Below are positions 1 to 6,899 of a stretch of DNA of 64,000 nucleotides, in pieces. Position 1 is the first letter of the stretch. Each line of letters begins with the position of its first letter. The position numbers and the translations under genes are program-made. The notes under the pieces are model-generated. The model saw only the letters and a list, made by a program, of their open reading frames with translations, was not told where the DNA came from and searched no databases. The DNA comes from Nocardia amamiensis (GTDB lineage Bacteria > Actinomycetota > Actinomycetes > Mycobacteriales > Mycobacteriaceae): the NCBI RefSeq assembly GCF_015477605.1, contig NZ_JADLQX010000001.1, positions 310,001 to 374,000 on the forward strand, given 5' to 3'.

Positions 1-1118
1 TCGATGGCGCAGATGGCCTGCTGGAGCGGGTGGGCTTCAGGCGGCGCGCCCGCGATGCGCTGGAAGGCGAGGTCGGTCGGCAGCGCCCACCTGCTCGCGG
101 TGACCAGTTCGGCGCCGCCGCTGATCATCGCGGTGGTCAGGCCGAGCGCTTCGCTGAATCGCAGGTCTCCGCCGCTTTCACAAGCGATCAGCGCCACCCG
201 GCTCGGGATCGGCCATAGTTGCGGCCCGGCGACGGGAGACGGGTCGATCGTGTGTGTGCCCAGCAGCAGATCCTTTGCCGACAACGGCCGGTGCGTCCGG
301 GTGGGTTCGGCGAAGCCGACGGCATCGGCCGTGCAGGCAAGGTGCAGCTCGGCGTCCTCACTGCGGCCGGATTCCGGCGCGGCCGCGGTGACGTGCCCGA
401 CATAGATCATGCGGCCCGCCCCCGCGCGCAAGGTGGCGCCGAGCCAGGCGCGGTCGACATCGGTGCGGCGGAAGACCTCGACCGGGTCCTCGACCGCGGG
501 CCGCAACCTGCCACTTCTGGCATAGTCCGCGATGCGCTGCGCGAGTGGGGCGCCGGCCGTCATGCGGCCGAGCACCGAGCCCAGCGTCGAATCGGAGCGG
601 AACCCGGGGACCCGTGGGTCCAGCACCGCGACGACCGGACTCGTCCGTGTCCGCGTCCATTCGCGCGCGATGCGCCCTGGCGCCTGCACAACGCTCGCCG
701 GGGCGAGCAGGCTGACCTCCGCGATGTCGATCAACCGGAGGTCGCGGTCCGGCGCGATCAACTCCCACGGCACCTGCGCGACGCGCGGTGACGGTTGCAG
801 CCGGATATGCGGACGCACGCCGCGCTGCCACAGTTCGTAGAGCTGAGCCGCCAGGCCGTAGGGCAGCAGCGCCCGGGAAAGCTCCTGCGCGACAGCGTAT
901 TCGCGCTCATAGTCGGCGAAGGCTCCGGTGGTCAGCGCGCGTTCCAGGCCACCGGGCTCGCCGGGCCGTGGCAGCGCGTCGGCGAGCAGGCTCACCGCTC
1001 GCATGGCGGCTTCCTCCGGAAGCATGCTCGCGCCACGCTCGGCACTGTCGCCGACCCACCGCCACGACACGTACACATCTCCCGCGTCCGCCATGCGGAC
1101 GACCACTGTCGGCGTCAT
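1..1118 (-). CDS. CHAT-domain caspase-like protease (3' end outside window)
   Basis: About 372 residues are visible; the C-terminus lies beyond the left edge. The last ~170 residues have CHAT (caspase HetF associated with TPRs) features. A hydrophobic strand ends in YVGH (His near residue 242). A second strand, VALIACESGG, follows with Cys near residue 313. After it come SRWALPTD and a helix rich in A and L, as at the end of CHAT domains. His and Cys would form the cysteine-protease dyad. The first ~110 residues match nothing I know. The start ATG at 1118 overlaps the TPR gene stop by ATGA, so the two are translationally coupled. CHAT proteases act on a partner when a sensor activates them, and the neighbouring TPR protein is the obvious candidate sensor or substrate. 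The domain call is fairly sure; the role is inferred. Confidence 0.8.
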   Translation of the reverse strand, partial: MTPTVVVRMADAGDVYVSWRWVGDSAERGASMLPEEAAMRAVSLLADALPRPGEPGGLERALTTGAFADYEREYAVAQELSRALLPYGLAAQLYELWQRGVRPHIRLQPSPRVAQVPWELIAPDRDLRLIDIAEVSLLAPASVVQAPGRIAREWTRTRTSPVVAVLDPRVPGFRSDSTLGSVLGRMTAGAPLAQRIADYARSGRLRPAVEDPVEVFRRTDVDRAWLGATLRAGAGRMIYVGHVTAAAPESGRSEDAELHLACTADAVGFAEPTRTHRPLSAKDLLLGTHTIDPSPVAGPQLWPIPSRVALIACESGGDLRFSEALGLTTAMISGGAELVTASRWALPTDLAFQRIAGAPPEAHPLQQAICAI

Positions 1119-2641
1119 ATCGTCAGTACCCGATCGTCGCGGATCACCCGGCCGTAGCGCTGTTCGGCGGCGGTGATGAACGGTGCGAGCGCGATCCGGC
1201 CTTCCGCGGCCAGCGCGAGGCGCGGCGGTGGCGCGACCGGCAGACCGGCGCCGGCCGCGACGTCGGCGAGTGCGGCGCCCAGCTGCAGTGCGGCGCTGCC
1301 GGGATGGTCGTCGAACTCCGGCGGTGCTTCGAACAATGCGAGCGGCAGCCGCGCAGGACGGTCGCGGTCGGAGCGGTCGATTGCCAAGGTGGTTCCCGCG
1401 CATTGCGTTTCGATGAGATCGGCGAGCAGTGGCCCGTTGCCGGACAGGTAGGCGAACCGGAACGCCAACCGCATGGCGGGGTCGGCGATCTGGCGGTTCC
1501 ACTGCTCGCGCTGGGTGCCGTTGGGCAGGGTGCAGCGCACGGCGTCGATGGCCAGGGCGGCGGGAACGGCGAGGCCGATCGCGTGCGCGAGCATTTCCGC
1601 GGGCGGCGCCTCGGTGGCGGCGATCGCGTCGTCCAGGAGCGTCGCATGCCAGAAATCGAGCTGGGCGCAGTGCAGTCCGAGACCGCGCTCGGCGTAGGTC
1701 GCGAACGCCGTGGCGAGCAGCTCCTCGCACTCGGCGGGCCGCCCGGTCTTGAACGCCACCGTGGACAGCCGGATGCGCAGGTCGGCCGCGTCCAGCACGG
1801 CGCCGGACTCGATGAAGTAGGCCAAGGCCCGGTCATAGCAGTCCTGGGCGCTCGCGAGATCGCCGCGGCCCTCGGCGAGGAACCCCATCGTCTTGAGCCC
1901 GATCCCGGCTCGATAGCCCAGGCCGGCGCGCTCGAAGTACTCCTGACTCGAGCGCAGCGGAGTCTCCGCTTCGTCGTACCGCTCGACGCGAACCAGCATG
2001 GTCGCCAGGTTCTGTTGGGTCTCGGCGACCGCGTTGCGGTCGTCCACCGACGCGAACGCGGCCAGCGCCTGCTGCGCGAAATCAATGGCCAGATCGCGGC
2101 GTCCGGTCTCGAAGTAGGTCGCGGCGAGGTTCATCAACGGATGGCCGGCCAGTTGCGGTGCGAAACGCCGTGCCGCCGCCAGCGATTCGGTGGCCAGCTC
2201 GGCGGCGTAGGCCCAGTTCTGGCGGTGCAGTGCGACCGCGGTCAACGACAGCAGGCAGGCCACGCGGAGCACGCCGAGGTCACTGTCGGTGTTGTCGGCG
2301 AGCAACGCCCGCGCCTGCTCCAGCGCCTGTTGCGCCTCGTCGAGCGCACCGAGATGCTGTAGTGCCTGCGACATGTTGACCAGTGCGTTCGGGCGCAATC
2401 GCGGTGCGTGGTCGGGCATTTCGGCCAGCGCCGCACGATAGAGAGCGAGCGAGGCGGTGTGGTCGCCGAGTTCGTCGGCCATGCTGGCCGCGTTGATGAT
2501 CGCGCCGAGCCGGATGTCGCCGGTGGTCTTGTCCGCGGCGTCCTCGAAGAGGCGCTTGGCCTCCGCCGTGTCACCGCGAGCATAGGCGGCGGCACCCACG
2601 GCGAGCAGTTCGCGACCGTCGTCCGGAGTCTCGCCGGTCAT
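1115..2641 (-). CDS. Tetratricopeptide-repeat protein, partner of CHAT protease
   Basis: 508 residues. The first ~330 are helical TPR-like repeats of 34-40 residues with the usual A, L and Y spacing, for example LFEDAADKTTGD, ALYRAALAEMPDH, ALEQARALLADN, DFAQQALAAF and CYDRALAYFIESG. The last ~150 residues do not look like TPR and may be a separate domain. ATG at 2641 is preferred to the longer in-frame ATG at 2752 because it lies one base after the stop of the upstream gene (stop at 2643-2645), whereas the longer start overlaps that gene heavily. The 3' end overlaps the CHAT gene by 4 bases. There is no signal peptide or membrane segment, so it is probably cytoplasmic. TPR proteins paired with CHAT proteases usually serve as sensors or scaffolds; that role is inferred. 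Confidence 0.8.
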   Translation of the reverse strand: MTGETPDDGRELLAVGAAAYARGDTAEAKRLFEDAADKTTGDIRLGAIINAASMADELGDHTASLALYRAALAEMPDHAPRLRPNALVNMSQALQHLGALDEAQQALEQARALLADNTDSDLGVLRVACLLSLTAVALHRQNWAYAAELATESLAAARRFAPQLAGHPLMNLAATYFETGRRDLAIDFAQQALAAFASVDDRNAVAETQQNLATMLVRVERYDEAETPLRSSQEYFERAGLGYRAGIGLKTMGFLAEGRGDLASAQDCYDRALAYFIESGAVLDAADLRIRLSTVAFKTGRPAECEELLATAFATYAERGLGLHCAQLDFWHATLLDDAIAATEAPPAEMLAHAIGLAVPAALAIDAVRCTLPNGTQREQWNRQIADPAMRLAFRFAYLSGNGPLLADLIETQCAGTTLAIDRSDRDRPARLPLALFEAPPEFDDHPGSAALQLGAALADVAAGAGLPVAPPPRLALAAEGRIALAPFITAAEQRYGRVIRDDRVLTI

Positions 2642-2642
2642 G

Positions 2643-3662
2643 TCAGAAGTCCGAATCCGACGCGGCGGCAGCGATTTCGGCGAGCAATGGGCGTTCGACG
2701 GGATTGTCCGCCGCATCGATTGTGCGGCGTAGCCGCGCCATGACCAGCGCACGGATCCGGGCGCGACGGTTTACGTCGTCCGGTTCCGGCTCGTCCACGC
2801 CGACGCCCGGCACGTAGATTTCCACGGCCACACCCGACTCCGATCCGGCCGGTGCGGCTGTCTCCGCCTGCCAGAGTTCGCCGTCGCGAATCAGAGGCAC
2901 GTCGACCGCGCCGGCGCCCTGGATGCGGGCACGAGGATGCAGGTGCGCTGGGACATCCACCGCCGACAGCGGCGCGGCGACCGCGCTGACCCGCACGATC
3001 GTCGTGCCCGCGTCGCGCATCACTTCCCAGGACACGGCGCGCTCCGAGGCGTCGAGCAAGCCCGGTGGGCAGCGACGCCAGTCCCAGCCCGCGGTGCCCC
3101 TGGCCGAGACCAGGGCGCCGGGTGCGACCGTTGCGACCGGTCCCGCGGCCAGCGCGAAGTCCTCCGCGCGGCCCAGGGTCTCAGCGCCGCTGGGTCTCTC
3201 GTCCAGTGCGTCCGCTCCGTCGACGATCAGCTCGCATTCCTCGCTCAACGCGGCGATTTCGTCCTCCAGCAGGTGCTCGTCCAGCGGGGCGATGCCATCC
3301 AGGGTGGAGGCCGGCCACCAGCGCGCCGCCCAGCGGGCATAGCCGAGCCGCCAAATGCGTGCCGCGAGGTCCGGCAAAGCGGGCTGCGCGGTGTATTCGC
3401 TTGTGTCCTGGTCGGATTCGTCGAGAGCGAGGGCTACCTCCTCGCCGTAAATCGCCCAGACCCATTCCTGGGCGAGCAAACGGTCATCGATCACCGCGGC
3501 CGGGGTCGCGTGCCCGGCGAGCAGGCTCCAGGTCAGATGTCCACCCGCCACTTCGAGTACCAGCACGTCGATTCCGGCCGTGCCGTCCACGACGGTGGGC
3601 GCGCCTTCGGGCGCGATGATCCACAGTCCGCCGCGATACCGGATCCGTACGGTCGTGCTCAT
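2643..3662 (-). CDS. Protein of unknown function in CHAT-TPR operon
   Basis: 339 residues, acidic, with no family I recognise. The N-terminal ~60 residues look like beta strands (TTVRIRYRGGLWII, GIDVLVLEVAGG). The middle is helical and acidic (LLEDEIAALSEECELIVDGAD). A second beta-rich stretch near residues 200-285 has alternating V, A and D. The C-terminus is an arginine-rich helix (RRARIRALVMARLRRTID). There is no signal peptide or membrane helix. The ATG at 3662 overlaps the stop of the repeat-borne mini-ORF by ATGA, and the stop is one base from the TPR start. This packing says it works with the TPR and CHAT proteins. It might be an adaptor, substrate or sensor; nothing in the sequence decides between them. 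Confidence 0.7.
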   Translation of the reverse strand: MSTTVRIRYRGGLWIIAPEGAPTVVDGTAGIDVLVLEVAGGHLTWSLLAGHATPAAVIDDRLLAQEWVWAIYGEEVALALDESDQDTSEYTAQPALPDLAARIWRLGYARWAARWWPASTLDGIAPLDEHLLEDEIAALSEECELIVDGADALDERPSGAETLGRAEDFALAAGPVATVAPGALVSARGTAGWDWRRCPPGLLDASERAVSWEVMRDAGTTIVRVSAVAAPLSAVDVPAHLHPRARIQGAGAVDVPLIRDGELWQAETAAPAGSESGVAVEIYVPGVGVDEPEPDDVNRRARIRALVMARLRRTIDAADNPVERPLLAEIAAAASDSDF

Positions 3663-3742
3663 GACTGCGCCTCGCTGGCGCTCGCCTCCGTCATGACCAC
3701 GAACGTGGCTGCGTTGATTGTTCGCTCGCTACGCTCGCTCAT
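3659..3742 (-). repeat. Dispersed SER/SEAQ repeat copy A with 27-codon mini-ORF inside the CHAT operon
   Basis: An 84-base element begins with TGAGCGAGCG and ends with GGCGCAGTCATGAGC on the minus strand. It is an open frame of 27 codons starting MSERSERTIN and ending EASASEAQS. Its ATG overlaps the stop of the upstream gene (TGATG), and its stop overlaps the ATG of the downstream gene (ATGA), so ribosomes could pass through all three frames. Related copies lie at 26362-26585 and 44118-44195. Whether the peptide has a function, or is only neutral coding that keeps the operon coupled, is unknown. Confidence 0.75.
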
Positions 3743-5124
3743 CAGCTCGCCTTCGATTCCGTCGCGTCCGGCTCGCCCGCTTGCACACTGAGTGCCCGTT
3801 TGACTCGCGTGCGATGGTCGAGGATGACCGAACGCGCCACGCCGTCGAGCAGATCCCACAGCTCGTCCGGGTCGTATATCGCGTACTCCCGGACATCCCT
3901 GCCGTGCAGGCGAACCCACAGGCGCCGCAAGTAGGGCCGCCACGGTGTGGTCAGCTCGGCGGCAATGGCGGCCAGCGGCCCGGCCGGCGGTTCGGAGGTA
4001 TCGGCGCTCACCACCAGCCGACGGGCCTGCAGCACATACGCCTCCCGCTGCCAGCGGCCGTTGATCACCTGGTGCGCGGTGGATTGCGTTGCGGTCGTGC
4101 TGGTTTCGGCCAGACGCAGACGTGGTTGACCCACTGCTCGCCGGTGCCGCTGATCAATCGGCGCCAATCCGAGCGCCAGCGTCGTCCCCGCCGTCGCCGC
4201 GACTCGCAACGACTCGTCCAACAGCGCCCACGGCGCACAACTCCTGGCGATCTCGGCGTCCACCAGCTCCGGAATCGGCGGCAGCTCGGCGCGGTCGCTG
4301 GACGCCTGCAGGACGGTGAACACGCGCTCGTAGACGGTGCGATCGAACGGAAGTCCCAGGGTCGATTTCGAGGCCGAGGCGCCGATCTCCGGCCGCGGCG
4401 GCACCGGATGCGCGGTGAGCCCGAGGTCCCGCGCGGAGGGCGCGGATTCGTTCTGCCACAGCCGGATTCCCGTGTGAGTTCCGGCGTGTCCGCCGATCAG
4501 CCGATCCAGCGCGGGCTGCGCCGCGGGCGCGTCCCGGCCGAGTCGTGCGGCGGCGCAGGCTTCCAGCAGGGCGTCCACCTCGGCGGAGTGGTCGCCGCCG
4601 GACGGGTTGGCCAGCGGGCGCCGCCGCCAAGCGAGGTCGAGCAGGCCGGTCAGCTCCGGTCCCGTGGTGTGGTCGTTCAGGTACTCCTTCAGCGCTTGGG
4701 TGGTGCGTCCCGCGGTGTACTCGTGGATCTCGCGCAGCACGGCCCCGGCGATGGCAGTTCCCCGCGCCGGATCCGGCATGCCGGATGTGGTCGCCAGCTC
4801 GAAGCAGCGCTGAAAGTACAGATCCTGCGGATGCCCCTCGGTGATCCGCAGCGCCCGCCGCACCTGTTTGAGCACCGTGAACCAGGCCGCCGTCGCGCGC
4901 AGCACGTCGGCCGCGGCCTGGATGCGCGCTTCGAGCAGCACCGCGCCGTCGGCCGTCAGAATCGGCCCAGCGCACACCGGATGCTGCACGGGCCGGATCA
5001 CCAGCGGGTCGAGCACGAGCTTCACAGTGCGGCGCAGCGGACCGCCGTGTGGGCCGCTGAGCGGTTCGACGCCGTCGAGCCTGCGCCACACCTCGTCGAG
5101 CACCATGGCGCGCGGTCGTCGCAT
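3742..5124 (-). CDS. Protein of unknown function, first gene of CHAT-TPR operon
   Basis: 460 residues, mostly helical, rich in Arg and Ala, and not a family I recognise. It has no signal peptide, membrane segment, P-loop or nuclease motif. Recognisable stretches include TVKLVLDPLVIRP near residue 33, a His-rich middle (LIGGHAGTHTGIRLW), and a conserved-looking C-terminal part (PWRPYLRRLWVRLHGRDVREYAIYDP is too long for a simple repeat and looks like a folded core). It is the first gene of the operon and diverges from the LpqH-like gene across 154 bases that must hold both promoters. A second in-frame ATG at 5106 is a possible start; neither has a clear ribosome binding site. Its stop overlaps the repeat mini-ORF. 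A shared function with the CHAT and TPR proteins is inferred from position only. Confidence 0.65.
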   Translation of the reverse strand: MRRPRAMVLDEVWRRLDGVEPLSGPHGGPLRRTVKLVLDPLVIRPVQHPVCAGPILTADGAVLLEARIQAAADVLRATAAWFTVLKQVRRALRITEGHPQDLYFQRCFELATTSGMPDPARGTAIAGAVLREIHEYTAGRTTQALKEYLNDHTTGPELTGLLDLAWRRRPLANPSGGDHSAEVDALLEACAAARLGRDAPAAQPALDRLIGGHAGTHTGIRLWQNESAPSARDLGLTAHPVPPRPEIGASASKSTLGLPFDRTVYERVFTVLQASSDRAELPPIPELVDAEIARSCAPWALLDESLRVAATAGTTLALGLAPIDQRHRRAVGQPRLRLAETSTTATQSTAHQVINGRWQREAYVLQARRLVVSADTSEPPAGPLAAIAAELTTPWRPYLRRLWVRLHGRDVREYAIYDPDELWDLLDGVARSVILDHRTRVKRALSVQAGEPDATESKAS

Positions 5125-5278
5125 TCGACCAGGTTAATGGATATTCCGTGGACCGCGCCTCCGGGAAACCTGGGATCGGTAGGGCGCGAAGCGTTCCTAG
5201 TTTTCTCTCATCGGCTCCACACCGCGGGCCGAAGAAAACGAAACCGGGCGCCGTGCCCACGAACCACAAGGACAGACC

Positions 5279-5812
5279 ATGAACACCATCCGTTTCGCCT
5301 CCGCCGCTCTCGCCGCGTCCGCCGCCGTCGCGCTGCTCGTCACCGGATGCAGCGATGACGCGAGCAGCTCGCCCGCCGCGCCCGCCCCTTCCTCGGCGAA
5401 GCCGGGTCCGGCGGCCCCTGCGGGCAAGTCGATCGCGTCGGTCGACGGCAAGGCGCTCGAGGCCAAGTTCACCACCACCTGCGCCAAGCAGGGCGGCACG
5501 CTGGCGCTCGCGCTGACCGACACCGACAACGCCGGCTACGGCAACCTCTCGGTGAGCGCGACGATCACCGACGCCGACACCGTGCAGGCGGTCGCGATCG
5601 CGGGCAGCAAGGGCGGCGACAACGGCCTGCCCTACGCGGTCGGGTTCGGCAACGGCATGCCCGGCGGCTCGGCCAAGGTGGTCAAGGACGGCAACACCTA
5701 CAAGGTCACCGGCGAGGGTGTGGGCGCCCCCGACCTGACCAACCCGCTGGCGGGGCCGAAGACGTCGAAGTTCGACATCACCTTCGCCTGCTCGTCCATC
5801 GTCGGCGCCTGA
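5279..5812 (+). CDS. LpqH-like (19 kDa antigen family) lipoprotein
   Basis: 177 residues. The N-terminal lipoprotein signal peptide is clear: MNTIRF, then an Ala/Val-rich core, then the lipobox LVTGC with the lipidated Cys near residue 24. A Ser/Ala/Pro linker follows. The mature part resembles the mycobacterial 19 kDa antigen LpqH: IASVDGKALEAKFTTTCAKQG near the start and TFACSS at the end, giving two cysteines that could form the family disulfide, with repeated beta strands between. It would be anchored on the outer face of the plasma membrane or in the cell wall. Family members are glycolipid-associated surface lipoproteins of mycolata with no enzymatic role known. A strong hairpin follows the stop, so it is probably transcribed alone. 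Confidence 0.85.
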   Translation: MNTIRFASAALAASAAVALLVTGCSDDASSSPAAPAPSSAKPGPAAPAGKSIASVDGKALEAKFTTTCAKQGGTLALALTDTDNAGYGNLSVSATITDADTVQAVAIAGSKGGDNGLPYAVGFGNGMPGGSAKVVKDGNTYKVTGEGVGAPDLTNPLAGPKTSKFDITFACSSIVGA

Positions 5813-5834
5813 TCGCCGCATGTCCCCGATCCGC

Positions 5835-5869
5835 ACCCGTCATCCCGGTTCCGCACCGGGATGACGGGT
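5835..5869 (+). terminator. Hairpin terminator after LpqH-like gene
   Basis: Perfect 15-bp stem (5835-5849 with 5855-5869, arm ACCCGTCATCCCGGT) around a 5-base loop, starting 23 bases after the stop codon. There is no T run, which is common for hairpin terminators in high-GC actinobacteria. Confidence 0.75.
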
Positions 5870-5909
5870 GGCGGCGAATCCCGAAACACCTCATCCCCGA
5901 AGGAATGTC

Positions 5910-6710
5910 ATGAAAAAGGTCCGCCTCATCGCCCTCGCCCTCGGTGCCGCAGCGATCGGCTACTACGTCTATCACGCGGTGACCTACGTGCCCACGAGCG
6001 AATGGGAGCCCGCCGGGATGGGCTGGCTCGGCTTCGAGATGGCGCTGCCGATTCTCGCGTTCACGCTGGTACCGCTGGTCTTCACGCTCACGGATGAAGG
6101 TGTTGCCGCCGGGTTCACCCGCCGCAACAGCGCCCGGTTCCGCGACGGGCGCACGGGGCTGGGCACGGTCCAGTCGGTGCGCGAGACCGGGCTGACCGTG
6201 AACGACCAGCCGCAGGTCCGCATCGAGTTCAGCGTCGAGGGCGCGGACGGCAAGACCTTCGACTCGTCGGCAAAGCTCATCGTGCCGCTCACCGAGCTGG
6301 CCCTGCTGCGTCCCGGCGTGGTGCTGCCGGTGCGCTACCTGCCCGATCGGACCGACAAGGTGGAGGTCGACCTGTCCGGCGACGCGTCCGCCGCGCAGCA
6401 CGCGATCAACGAGTCGCTGATCCGCAAGGGCATCACCACCCGGCACAAGCTCGACATCGCCGAACGCGGCATCGCCACCCAGGCGGTGGTGCAATCGCTG
6501 TCGGTCACCGGCACGATCCGCGACGGTTACTCCGAGGTCGAACTCGGTCTGGTGGTCACCCGGCCGGACGGATCGACCTTCGCCACCCGGGTGACGAAGT
6601 TCCTCGCCCCTGGCAATGTCGGACAGGTGCAGATGGGTCGCGTCGTACAAGCGCACTATCTGCCCGAGAACGAGAGCGAGGTCGTCATCGCCCTTCCGGT
6701 GAACGTCTAG
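5910..6710 (+). CDS. Membrane-anchored protein of unknown function with two DUF3592-like repeats
   Basis: 266 residues. Two membrane helices lie near residues 4-22 (LIALALGAAAIGYYVYHAV) and 36-58 (LGFEMALPILAFTLVPLVFTL). The soluble part has two similar beta modules: GLGTVQSVRETGLTVNDQPQVRIEFSVEGADG with a proline/tyrosine ending LPVRYLPDRTDKVEVDL, and QAVVQSLSVTGTIRDGYSEVELGLVV with VVQAHYLPENESEVVIAL. Both follow the plan seen in DUF3592-type proteins, where a strand pair ends in a V.YLP....V motif. The start at 5910 follows AGGAATGTC; an in-frame ATG at 5868 is upstream but overlaps the preceding hairpin. A role in the cell envelope is a guess. Confidence 0.65.
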   Translation: MKKVRLIALALGAAAIGYYVYHAVTYVPTSEWEPAGMGWLGFEMALPILAFTLVPLVFTLTDEGVAAGFTRRNSARFRDGRTGLGTVQSVRETGLTVNDQPQVRIEFSVEGADGKTFDSSAKLIVPLTELALLRPGVVLPVRYLPDRTDKVEVDLSGDASAAQHAINESLIRKGITTRHKLDIAERGIATQAVVQSLSVTGTIRDGYSEVELGLVVTRPDGSTFATRVTKFLAPGNVGQVQMGRVVQAHYLPENESEVVIALPVNV

Positions 6711-6736
6711 TGGCCCCCTCACCTATCCGCCAGTGG

Positions 6737-6778
6737 GAATGCCGCGTCGATTCCGAATATCGAATCGACGCGGCATTC
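6737..6778 (+). terminator. Hairpin terminator
   Basis: Perfect 17-bp stem (6737-6753 with 6762-6778, arm GAATGCCGCGTCGATTC) with an 8-base loop, 26 bases after the upstream stop codon. Confidence 0.75.
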
Positions 6779-6899
6779 GCTTTGCGCGATAGCCGGGCAA
6801 TTTGAGGGTTACCTAATTGGGCGGCTGTTCACTTTGCCTTCTTTTCCGGATGGTCCAGATGGTCTACCGTGCGCCCGTCGGCCAAACCCAGGAGTCACC

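Noticed and set aside
788..2362. Long plus-strand open frame of 524 codons
   Set aside because: It is antisense to the CHAT and TPR genes and is Arg/Gly-rich with no family features; a high-GC shadow.
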